Shown here piece by piece: positions 1 through 7,447 of a stretch of DNA of 64,000 nt; within the stretch, counting starts at the first letter, position 1; each line of letters begins with the position of its first letter. Source of the stretch: Bacteroidaceae bacterium. Its GTDB lineage: Bacteria > Bacteroidota > Bacteroidia > Bacteroidales > Bacteroidaceae. Location of the stretch: contig JAKSIQ010000001.1 of the NCBI GenBank assembly GCA_024398755.1, forward strand, positions 1 to 64,000, in the 5' to 3' direction. Made by a program: the position numbers and the translations under genes. Below the pieces are notes generated by a model that worked only from the letters and a program-made list of their open reading frames with translations, ran no database searches and was not told where the DNA came from.

Positions 1-121
1 CGCTGGAGAAATAATAGCTCGCGAATGCAGATTAACGTTCTATTTACGCTTACCCTCACTAAATTTCCACTGAGCCAAGAAATGTACCCCACGAAAAAAA
101 GTGGTACAAAAGTGGTACACT
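1..121. other. Left-edge region without a recognisable gene
   Basis: No gene is recognisable here. The stretch contains two copies of the 10-mer aagtggtaca (99-108 and 110-119) and an imperfect inverted relative, tgtaccccac (83-92). Repeats of this sort sit near tyrosine-integrase genes in Bacteroidetes elements, which would fit the tRNA-end duplication just to the right. No integrase is visible inside the window, so this is only a suggestion. A reading frame of about 100 codons crosses this region and the tRNA on the opposite strand, and it looks spurious. Confidence 0.35.
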
Positions 122-141
122 TTTCGGGTTTTTCAAAAAGC

Positions 142-171
142 AACCCCGCTACAGGGTATTGTAGCGGGGTT
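142..171 (-). terminator. Hairpin terminator downstream of tRNA-Arg
   Basis: A perfect 11-bp inverted repeat (142-152 with 161-171, 8-base loop) is followed on the minus strand by a run of five T. It lies about 70 bases beyond the 3' end of tRNA-Arg and is the likely terminator of that transcript. Confidence 0.8.
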
Positions 172-198
172 CACAGTGATTCCGTTGGGATTCGAACC
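169..198 (-). repeat. Partial copy of the tRNA-Arg 3' end (att-like direct repeat)
   Basis: Thirty bases here are identical to 234-263, which covers the T-arm and acceptor 3' half of tRNA-Arg plus eight bases beyond it. The two copies are 65 bases apart, start to start. A duplicated tRNA 3' end is the classic footprint left by site-specific integration into a tRNA gene. The rest of the tRNA is absent from this copy, so it is not a second functional gene. Confidence 0.7.
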
Positions 199-241
199 AC
201 ATCTTGGGCAGAACGCAGCAGCGTGCTTGTTGAGTTCACAG

Positions 242-315
242 TGATTCCGTTGGGATTCGAACCCAAGACCCACAGCTTAGAAGGCTGTTGCTCTATCCAG
301 CTGAGCTACGGAACC
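242..315 (-). tRNA. tRNA-Arg (anticodon TCT)
   Basis: A complete cloverleaf reads on the minus strand. The acceptor stem GGTTCCG pairs with CGGAATC (one G-T pair), the D-arm is standard, the anticodon loop is CTTCTAA with anticodon TCT, and the T-loop TTCGAAT is canonical. The discriminator base is A and no CCA is encoded. A full-consensus promoter lies about 50 bases upstream and a hairpin terminator downstream, so it appears to be a single-gene transcript. Its 3' end is partly duplicated at 169-198. Confidence 0.95.
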
Positions 316-363
316 GACCTTTCTGTATGAGACGATGCACGGAATGCACCGCATTTACGGGCG

Positions 364-394
364 CAAAATTAGCCTTTTGTTTTGAGATTTCAAA
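364..394 (-). promoter_or_regulatory. Bacteroidetes-type promoter for tRNA-Arg
   Basis: The minus strand has TTTG (391-394), a 19-base spacer, and TAATTTTG (364-371). This is an exact match to the Bacteroidetes sigma-ABfr consensus TTTG-N19-TAnnTTTG. The -33 element overlaps the stop codon of the upstream AbgT-like gene. The predicted start of transcription is about 40 bases before the tRNA. Confidence 0.85.
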
Positions 395-1121
395 TGTTGG
401 GCTGCGTTTTTTGATTTCGGCGCATGATTATTGGCAAAGGCAGCCAGTAGAGAACGAACGCAAGAACCCTCATCAGACTGGGACCAAGTCCCAACACCTG
501 ATCAAGACGGGTGAATGACAAAGTCTCAAGCAACTGGCTTGCAACCAGCATGCAGATGAACAGATGCGCCATTGGCCGAATCATGCAGGCAAAAGCTTCA
601 ACGCAGTCATGGGTGGTCTGGAAGACACCGCCGGCAAGTCCGTATGCCACCGAGGGGACTGCCGCCGTAATCATTACAAGGAAAACAAGCCCACGCCCCA
701 CGGGACTGCCTGCAATGCCTGACGCCACCCCTGTTGCCAGACGGCTGCCCGACACTGCACCAAACACAAACAGCAGCACAAGCAGCATAAGTGAAACGGC
801 AGCCACAACGAGCGATGTCCTTTCCCTTGGCGACAGATGCCCCAGCCTATGGAACGCGCCCCACAACCCGCTCGATTTGAGAACGCCTACAGTCATAAGC
901 AGCATTATGGCATTACCTATGGGGGCATGACTCAGTGTGACCGATGCATTCAACACCATCCAGCGCAGTCCGCTCTCACTGATTACGCTGCGTATTGTAA
1001 GCAACGAATATGAAGCCTGTCCGCGCATTTCAAGCACGCTTCCAATCCACGATGCTATGACAACAAGCAGCAGCAACAGCAGATAAATGGCTGCCGGATG
1101 CGGAAACTGACGTTTATTCAT
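390..1121 (-). CDS. Shortened AbgT-family-like membrane protein
   Basis: This is a hydrophobic protein of 243 residues with about six or seven membrane segments. The N-terminus (a PHP motif at residues 7-9, then a hydrophobic segment, SESGLRW and PIGNAIML) resembles the start of AbgT p-aminobenzoyl-glutamate transporters. The second half (VAYGLAGG, then TTHDCVEAF and ASQLLETLSF) resembles a later AbgT region. The AbgT segment between them and the whole C-terminal half are missing (AbgT is about 500 residues), so the usual transport core appears to be lost. The ATG at 1121 overlaps the stop of the response-regulator gene by 8 bases, which suggests translational coupling. A signalling or membrane-anchor role is inferred. 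Transport activity seems unlikely. Confidence 0.6.
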   Translation of the reverse strand: MNKRQFPHPAAIYLLLLLLVVIASWIGSVLEMRGQASYSLLTIRSVISESGLRWMVLNASVTLSHAPIGNAIMLLMTVGVLKSSGLWGAFHRLGHLSPRERTSLVVAAVSLMLLVLLFVFGAVSGSRLATGVASGIAGSPVGRGLVFLVMITAAVPSVAYGLAGGVFQTTHDCVEAFACMIRPMAHLFICMLVASQLLETLSFTRLDQVLGLGPSLMRVLAFVLYWLPLPIIMRRNQKTQPNI

Positions 1122-1836
1122 CGGGCTGAAGATTGTCAGGGTCAATAATGTGCAGCTCAATGGCACGCACCACCAGACGTGTCACGTTTATGCCGCGCTG
1201 CTCTCCGTCGGGAAAAAGCCTTGTCACCAGATCGGTCTGACGTTTTTCAAGCGACTTGCTGCTGAAAGGCATTGTGGGGAGTTCGGAAATCATGTCTTTG
1301 GTGTATCCAAGTGCCAGATGACGCAGCAGGCGTTCGTCATATTCGTCAATCTCGAACGTCATGACCGATTCCGATTTCAGATTCTGCGACCTGACCGACT
1401 GACAGAAGCATTTTGTCATGACATCGATGACCGGCTGGCTGAACACAAGGCGGTCACCACCCATTACGGCAAGCACCTGTTCACGCGTCAGCATTTCTCC
1501 GGTTTTCAGAATGAGTCCGTTCGCTCCGGCCGCCATAACATCGGCCCACAGCTTTTCGTTTGACAGTTCGCCCGTAAAAACCAGCACTTTGATTCCGGGA
1601 CGCATGCTGCGCAGACGGCGGCATATGTCAACACCGACGGTGGTCGAGCCGCCCAGGCCCAAATCGAGCAGCACCAGTTCCGGTTCAAGGCCATCATCAA
1701 TGAGCTGCCAGAAATCACGCTCTGTCTGCGCCGTTCCAATGACCGATATCTCCGGAATGTCGGTTCTGATTATAGACAGTGTGCCCTTCAGTTCAAGAGC
1801 CACATCTTCAACGACTATTGTTCTGATTGTTTCCAT
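1114..1836 (-). CDS. Response regulator with receiver domain and helix-turn-helix-like C-terminus
   Basis: The protein has 240 residues. The receiver domain shows the acidic pair E10/D11, phospho-acceptor D58 (LLDLGL), switch T88 and K111, so it should be phosphorylatable. After a linker, the C-terminal part (around residues 175-235, with GYTKDMISEL and SKSLEKRQTDL) resembles a LuxR/GerE-type DNA-binding helix-turn-helix, though divergent. I chose ATG 1836 because the receiver fold begins there; an upstream in-frame start would add 25 unrelated residues. It overlaps the end of the upstream sensor-kinase gene by 29 bases and the downstream AbgT-like gene by 8, making a three-gene operon. The kinase is its likely partner. 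Confidence 0.8.
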   Translation of the reverse strand: METIRTIVVEDVALELKGTLSIIRTDIPEISVIGTAQTERDFWQLIDDGLEPELVLLDLGLGGSTTVGVDICRRLRSMRPGIKVLVFTGELSNEKLWADVMAAGANGLILKTGEMLTREQVLAVMGGDRLVFSQPVIDVMTKCFCQSVRSQNLKSESVMTFEIDEYDERLLRHLALGYTKDMISELPTMPFSSKSLEKRQTDLVTRLFPDGEQRGINVTRLVVRAIELHIIDPDNLQPDE

Positions 1837-4800
1837 TCGGTTCTTTTTGTGAATTATAGGCCAATGGCAGCGTGAACCACACAAGCGTACCGCCCTGACG
1901 GCTTTCTGCATTTATGCGGCAGCCAATGTGCCCGAAACTTTCATCGTGTTCGCGTATTATCTGGCTGCACAGCACGAAAGCCATGCTGTTTCGTCCTTCA
2001 AGCGCCGAAAACAGTGTGTTGGGTTCGGGACTGATACCGGGAAAGAACACCTCTACCCTGACGAACTGTCCGTCGGCACGAGGTTCCAGCAATATCGGTC
2101 CGCTGCACCCAAGTTCAACCCCACGTTCCAAGAGGCTTTCCAGAAGGAATCTGACCAGGACATCGTCGGCCATGAATGACAGACCGGAAGGCTGCGCCTC
2201 AACTGCGACATGCAGTTTGCCCATGACACCCGCAGCGACATCGGCCACAAGAGCATCTGCATTGATTTCAGAGCGCTGCACCAGCTGCATGCCGGTCCGG
2301 GCCAGAGCCTGCTGGCTCAGAATGCCGAATATATCACGATAGTAGCACACCAGTTCCGACATCTGGGCAACATCGCCGCTGTCAGCCAGCTGGACAATGC
2401 GGTTCGGATACCATACGGTTTCATGTTTCAGAGTTGACAGGCAATTGTCGAGCACCATGCTGTTCACATGAAGCTGTTCCTGTTCATGTTTCATGCAATC
2501 CGATTCAGTTGCAAGCTGGTTCAGGTCATTGAAGCCGGCCTCGAAACGCAGCAGAAGGCTCTGAAGGGCTGTGGCCAGATAATCGGCTATCATCTGCAGC
2601 TCCATGCGCATGCTGTCGTTCAGACGTCCCTTGGGGCTGATGCTCATGCGCCCCACCCTGACACTGCCGTTTTCAAGTTCCACTGCTACAGGAGACACGC
2701 CCGCTACTCCCATGCCGGAAACCTCACGGTTCCTGCTTACCGCCAACGCTTTTCCGGAACGCCCTGAGTCAAGTTCCAGTTCAAGGCTTTGAAGTCCGAA
2801 CAGACCGTCCATAAGCGGGAACATTCCGTCGCACAATGTCTGCAAAGTGGAACTGACATTAAAATTATCGGTATTGATGTCATGAAGCGACCGCTGTATG
2901 CATTCGGCAATGCCCATTATCTGTTTCAAGTCACTTCTGTGACGTATCCAGTGTCGGGCATATACTACAAACAGTACCAGCATCGATGTGAACAGCAGAA
3001 CTATGAACAGCATGAGAGCTACCGACAGATTGCCGTTGACATGCTGCAAATCAGTACAGTCCTGTTCAATCATGCTCTCGCTGAAGTACTGTTTGAACAG
3101 TTTCATGTATGCCTTGTCATTGTACGCATAAAGTTCCCAGTCCTTCAGGGCAAGAGCCGATACGGCCACCTCGTTACGTATCCACAGAACCGTTTCATAG
3201 TCTGTGGCAAACAGTTCGTCAATCCACTGCAGTTCGGCGGCAGGCGGCAGGCTGTCACACAGGGACAGAAGACGTCCCTGTCCGCCATGCAGCAGATAAT
3301 CCTGGTTCAGCAGGTCCAAAGCTGTAACCGCTTCGTCCAGCGCCATCTCGTAATTGCCTTCCGTATTTGACAGATAGACGTTGTAAGCATGGTCATATGC
3401 CGCCATAAGCAGGCTGTCCGAATCGTCTGAAGCGGCCATTACGTTACCGGCAAGACAAATGGGCAGCAGAATAAGTCCAAGCGCACGCCTTATGCCTTTA
3501 GGCAGACGGAATGAAAAACGGCTGCCCTTGCCGGGAGTACTCTCAACCTGAAAACGGCACACACTGAACATTTCGTGCGACTTGATGTATTTCTCAATTA
3601 TTCCCTTGCAGTTCATTATGCCGAAGCCGCTGCCATGTTCCCCACCAGTTTCACCTATACTGCCTGCATCAATTATCTTCTCGGTGTTGATGCGCCTTAC
3701 ATCGTCCCCGCTGAGACCGATGCCTGTATCGCAGACTGAAATCTCGACACAATCCTGCAATGCCTGGGCCGATATAGTCACTTTGCCACCCTCCGGCGTG
3801 TATTTGCGGGCATTGTCAGCAAGAGTGTTTATCATGAAAAGGGTCAGCACACGGTCAGCCTTGACCACGGCATCGGTAGGTTCCAGTTCGAAAGCCACTT
3901 TCTTCATTGCAAAACTGGAACTGCCACGTGACACTATGTCAAACAGTTCCTGCAAGGCGAAACTGCTCACATTGAGCGTGACAAGCCCCTGACGTATGCT
4001 TATCCAATTGGCCAGAACCTGATTGTAGGCATTGATGCAGCCTGCCAGTTCGCGCACATACTCCAGTCCGTCTGCATATTCACGGCTGTCAGGAGCATAC
4101 TGGGACAGTTTCTCAATCTGCGCCTTCATGCGGTCAATGTATGGCAGACACTGCGCAACCACCTGGCAGCATGTCTTGCGCACCATATTGCCACGTTTGC
4201 TGTCGGCCTTGTGCATCAGATAAAGTCTGTGCTGTTTCGATGCCTGTTCAAGGCTGTCGGCCTGCCATGACAACAGCCGCACGCTGTCAAAGGCCTGACG
4301 TATGAATGGTTCCACGGCACAGGCAACTGCCCGCGAATCACGGTCCGCACCACCACGGGGCCACTGTACGTTGAGTTCGCCTTCAGTACCTATGCTCACG
4401 TTCTCGGCTTGGGTCAAAGTCTGAAGACTTGGAGCCACTACAGTATCCATGTGCTGTCTGAGACCGTCAGCCGGTACGGGTTGCAGTATTCTGCGGCACA
4501 GTTCAACCGTTTCACTCATAAGGCTGGCAAAACCCACGTTCGAGCGTCTGACCTGCCGCAGGAACAACACATATACCGCAACCAGAAGCAGAAGTGCGGC
4601 AATCATTGCGTATGTCAGTACGGCAAGCCGTCTGTTAGACTGTTCCAGAAGTCTGGTACGGGCTTCGTACCTACGGTCAATTCTTATGTTCTTCTGAATT
4701 TCCAGATACACATTCCTGTTGTAGTCAGACTGCTGTTTTGAGTCCAGACCAGACCATGCCACACTCATCAGTTCACGGACCGATGCCAGATATTCAGGCA

Positions 4801-5929
4801 TCACCGAATGAGGCATAACATCCATCCAGTCCTCTTCAATTATGGCCCCGTCTTCACGGTACAGTTCCAGAGGCAGGGGTGTCATTTCAGGTTCGAGTCT
4901 CTGCAACGCCGTCGAATTCACAAGATCCAACGCTCTGCCAAGAACGTCCAGAGCATCGGCAAAACGGCCTTCAGAAAGCTGGCAGGCGGCAAGCTGGCGG
5001 TATGCAAGCAGCATTTCATATCCGGCGCCATATACGGCCGATATCTCCAATGCGCCAATTGCAAGCATTGACGTCATATTGTCAGTATTCCACCCTGCGC
5101 TCTTCAATTCCAAGGGCAACTGGTCAAGCACCATTGCACGCAAATCGGCTCCTGGCTGATTGTCAAGAAGCAGGCGGCTCATTGCACAGCAGGCCATAGC
5201 CTTCATGCGCATGTTACCGCTTGTTTCAGATGAGGAAATGCACTGTATCAGGTTGCGGGCACGCTCTTCCACCGCAAAATCGCCCGTCATTTCAAGACCG
5301 ATGCCCAAACCTTTAAGATACAGATACATGAGCAGGCGGTCGGTATCATCATGAAGCCCGGCATCGCTCTCAACATGAGCCAGTTCCTGCCCGGCCTGCC
5401 AAGGCTGTTCCAGTTCATGGTAGTACAGGGCCGATTCCAGGCGGAACGAGCGTTCAAGAGAGTACATCTTGGAACGGTCGTCATCGGACATCAGAGACTC
5501 TTCGTCATGCATGGTACGAAGCAGCAGAAGAATACTGTTGCGGTATTCATAGAAAGCCACATTATCTGACGTGCGCTGACAGATGCGCATCAGTCCTATA
5601 TCGGCTGTCAGCCTCATACAAAGGCCGCTGCCATGCATGTCAAGAATTTCATTGTACAGGTTCCATGCCTCGACATAGTCCATGCGCATGAACGCCACAC
5701 GCGCCATGGTATTCAGAGCCTGTGCTTTCTCCTGACGGCCGGCCCCGAAGGTTTCCATAGCCATTCCTGCGTACTGTCCGGCCGAATCCAGATTGGTCCA
5801 CAGACATTCCAACGCCGTTTCATTAAGCCGGTGAGCCTCCTTTCTACCATGTGAGCACGAAGACAGAAGCACCATGTACAGCAACCCCATAACAGTCACC
5901 GTCATGTACCGCTTCAAAACAATTATCAT
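1808..5929 (-). CDS. Lipoprotein sensor kinase with two kinase-like halves (DUF5112/DUF5113-type)
   Basis: The protein is about 1373 residues and begins with a lipoprotein signal (lipobox LSSC). A helical TPR-like region of roughly 400 residues follows, probably periplasmic, then a membrane segment (about 433-456). A cytoplasmic region carries a full HATPase domain: N-box NTLADNARKYTP near 700, DTGIGLS near 737 and GSGFGIM near 763. A second unit then restarts with a hydrophobic segment (about 813-831), a short extracytoplasmic stretch, another membrane segment (about 965-993), a candidate phospho-acceptor His in LKHETVWYP (about 1168) and a degenerate HATPase that has lost its N-box and DxGxG. 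This looks like a tandem fusion of two related sensors. ATG 5929 is preferred, with 5905 and 5944 as alternatives. It heads the regulatory operon. Confidence 0.75.
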   Translation of the reverse strand: MIIVLKRYMTVTVMGLLYMVLLSSCSHGRKEAHRLNETALECLWTNLDSAGQYAGMAMETFGAGRQEKAQALNTMARVAFMRMDYVEAWNLYNEILDMHGSGLCMRLTADIGLMRICQRTSDNVAFYEYRNSILLLLRTMHDEESLMSDDDRSKMYSLERSFRLESALYYHELEQPWQAGQELAHVESDAGLHDDTDRLLMYLYLKGLGIGLEMTGDFAVEERARNLIQCISSSETSGNMRMKAMACCAMSRLLLDNQPGADLRAMVLDQLPLELKSAGWNTDNMTSMLAIGALEISAVYGAGYEMLLAYRQLAACQLSEGRFADALDVLGRALDLVNSTALQRLEPEMTPLPLELYREDGAIIEEDWMDVMPHSVMPEYLASVRELMSVAWSGLDSKQQSDYNRNVYLEIQKNIRIDRRYEARTRLLEQSNRRLAVLTYAMIAALLLLVAVYVLFLRQVRRSNVGFASLMSETVELCRRILQPVPADGLRQHMDTVVAPSLQTLTQAENVSIGTEGELNVQWPRGGADRDSRAVACAVEPFIRQAFDSVRLLSWQADSLEQASKQHRLYLMHKADSKRGNMVRKTCCQVVAQCLPYIDRMKAQIEKLSQYAPDSREYADGLEYVRELAGCINAYNQVLANWISIRQGLVTLNVSSFALQELFDIVSRGSSSFAMKKVAFELEPTDAVVKADRVLTLFMINTLADNARKYTPEGGKVTISAQALQDCVEISVCDTGIGLSGDDVRRINTEKIIDAGSIGETGGEHGSGFGIMNCKGIIEKYIKSHEMFSVCRFQVESTPGKGSRFSFRLPKGIRRALGLILLPICLAGNVMAASDDSDSLLMAAYDHAYNVYLSNTEGNYEMALDEAVTALDLLNQDYLLHGGQGRLLSLCDSLPPAAELQWIDELFATDYETVLWIRNEVAVSALALKDWELYAYNDKAYMKLFKQYFSESMIEQDCTDLQHVNGNLSVALMLFIVLLFTSMLVLFVVYARHWIRHRSDLKQIMGIAECIQRSLHDINTDNFNVSSTLQTLCDGMFPLMDGLFGLQSLELELDSGRSGKALAVSRNREVSGMGVAGVSPVAVELENGSVRVGRMSISPKGRLNDSMRMELQMIADYLATALQSLLLRFEAGFNDLNQLATESDCMKHEQEQLHVNSMVLDNCLSTLKHETVWYPNRIVQLADSGDVAQMSELVCYYRDIFGILSQQALARTGMQLVQRSEINADALVADVAAGVMGKLHVAVEAQPSGLSFMADDVLVRFLLESLLERGVELGCSGPILLEPRADGQFVRVEVFFPGISPEPNTLFSALEGRNSMAFVLCSQIIREHDESFGHIGCRINAESRQGGTLVWFTLPLAYNSQKEPNGNNQNNSR

Positions 5930-5950
5930 GTTTTTGTATGCCATCAGGGA

Positions 5951-5982
5951 CAAAAATAAACCAAATTTAAGTACATTCGCAA
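5951..5982 (-). promoter_or_regulatory. Promoter of the sensor-kinase operon
   Basis: The minus strand has TATTTTTG (5951-5958), a full match to TAnnTTTG, preceded 21 bases upstream by a TTG -33-like element (5980-5982). A transcription start near 5947 would leave almost no leader before an ATG at 5944. This supports the downstream start at 5929 or 5905. Confidence 0.55.
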
Positions 5983-5997
5983 CATTCACTGGCCAAA

Positions 5998-6696
5998 ATG
6001 GAAGCAATCGCCACAATTCATACAGGGTTTCATTCCAAGTTCGGCGTTCCACGTCAAAGCGGTCTGACCAGCTCCATCAAGGGCACAATTGTGTTCAAAC
6101 CGGAGTTTCGCGACCGCAATGCGCTACGTGGACTTGAGGAGTTCTCGCACATCTGGCTGATTTGGGAGTTTTCGCAGGCCAGACGCGATGAATGGTCACC
6201 CACCGTACGTCCACCCCGTCTCGGCGGTAATGTACGCATGGGAGTATTCGCCACACGTTCCCCTTTCCGCCCGAACCCCATAGGTCTCTCATGCGTCAGG
6301 CTTGAAGGCATAGACATGAACTGTCCTGACGGTCCTGTCATTCATGTCAGCGGGGCCGATATGGTTGACGGGACACCCATATACGACATCAAGCCGTACA
6401 TTCCATATACCGACTGCCAGCCTCAGGCGACAGGAGGTTTCACTGACAATGTGGAAATGCACGTATTGGATGTGGAAATCGGTTCCACGCTGACACATGG
6501 AATGCCGGCTGACACTCTGCAGGCCATAAAGGACATTCTTGCACAGGACCCCAGGCCACGTTATCAGCAGGATTCGGAACGGATATACAGTTTTGAATAT
6601 GACGGCTGGAACATACACTTCAACGTTGACGGCAACAGAGCCACAGTTGAAAGCATGACCAAGGCAAAAACGACCAATCACAATGAGCCCAATTAG
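5998..6696 (+). CDS. trmO: tRNA (N6-threonylcarbamoyladenosine-37) N6-methyltransferase TrmO
   Basis: This 232-residue protein belongs to the TrmO/TsaA (UPF0066, YaeB) family, which methylates t6A37 in ANN-decoding tRNAs using S-adenosylmethionine. The N-terminal beta-barrel domain shows the family signatures IKGTIVF, LEEFSHIWLIW and the conserved run GVFATRSPFRPNPIGLS (about residues 82-98). The second domain carries VDGTPIYDIKPYIPY. Length is typical for the family. It diverges from the sensor kinase and overlaps the next gene by 14 bases, so the two are probably co-transcribed. Confidence 0.93.
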   Translation: MEAIATIHTGFHSKFGVPRQSGLTSSIKGTIVFKPEFRDRNALRGLEEFSHIWLIWEFSQARRDEWSPTVRPPRLGGNVRMGVFATRSPFRPNPIGLSCVRLEGIDMNCPDGPVIHVSGADMVDGTPIYDIKPYIPYTDCQPQATGGFTDNVEMHVLDVEIGSTLTHGMPADTLQAIKDILAQDPRPRYQQDSERIYSFEYDGWNIHFNVDGNRATVESMTKAKTTNHNEPN

Positions 6697-7438
6697 GACA
6701 GCAATAATATCGGTCGGGCTGATGACGGTTTTTATGCCGACAGCCTACGGCAAGCCTTCGGACTTGAGCGCAGGTCTGAAATTCGGAGGCTCGGAAAATG
6801 GTACCTCAATGACATCGCAGTACATCGAGCATTACAACATTCACCGACGCACGGGTTTTGCGGCAGGATTGTTCGTGCAGTATAAGACCAAGGAATGGCT
6901 TGCAGTAAGAATTGAGCCCGAATACATCCAGAAAGGATATAAGACAGACCGTAACGGTTACATTGCATACTTCGCCCTTGATTCGTACATGAATCTTTCA
7001 TACATGTACCACAATGTACGCAGCAATTACCTGCAACTGCCAGTCGTAATACGTCTCCAGACCCCTATACAGCAATTGCCAGCAAGACTCTACTGTGAAG
7101 GCGGGTATTATGCCGGATGGTGGGCATCGGCCCGACAGGAAGGTGTCATATACAATTCGTCAATTGATTTCATCATGGGAGGCCGGTCTCCTGAAGAATG
7201 TTCACATTACCATTATGATGAAAAGATGCCGTTTGTGGAAGAACGTGACCGCAGATTCGAATTCGGATATGTACTTGGTGTCGGGGTTGAATGGGACTTT
7301 TCAGAACGTTTCACCATTGGTGCCGGATGGCGCGAATATCGTGCGCTTACAAGTTACACCAGAATTTACGACAGTTCAAGCCAGCCTTATTACAACACCA
7401 CCAGGACATTATGCATGTCTTTGGGAATAAACTTCTGA
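6683..7438 (+). CDS. Outer-membrane beta-barrel protein (PorT/OmpA-like barrel family)
   Basis: The protein has 251 residues. An N-terminal signal peptide with cleavage near AYGKP is followed by alternating amphipathic strands typical of the Bacteroidetes outer-membrane beta-barrel domain: GLKFGG, AAGLFVQYK, LAVRIEPEYIQKGY, YLQLPVVIRL, FGYVLGVGVEWDF. It ends in an aromatic/hydrophobic strand (LCMSLGINF), the usual sorting signal for barrel insertion. Specific function is unknown. The start overlaps the end of trmO by 14 bases, and the S41 peptidase begins 9 bases downstream. Confidence 0.75.
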   Translation: MSPIRTAIISVGLMTVFMPTAYGKPSDLSAGLKFGGSENGTSMTSQYIEHYNIHRRTGFAAGLFVQYKTKEWLAVRIEPEYIQKGYKTDRNGYIAYFALDSYMNLSYMYHNVRSNYLQLPVVIRLQTPIQQLPARLYCEGGYYAGWWASARQEGVIYNSSIDFIMGGRSPEECSHYHYDEKMPFVEERDRRFEFGYVLGVGVEWDFSERFTIGAGWREYRALTSYTRIYDSSSQPYYNTTRTLCMSLGINF

Positions 7439-7447
7439 TTCGCGCAT

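Noticed and set aside
169..198. A second tRNA-Arg gene
   Set aside because: Only the T-arm/acceptor part is present. There is no anticodon or D-arm, so I treat it as an att-like remnant.
2789..3370. Open frame of 193 codons on the plus strand
   Set aside because: It is antisense to the sensor kinase, without signal, domain or promoter support.
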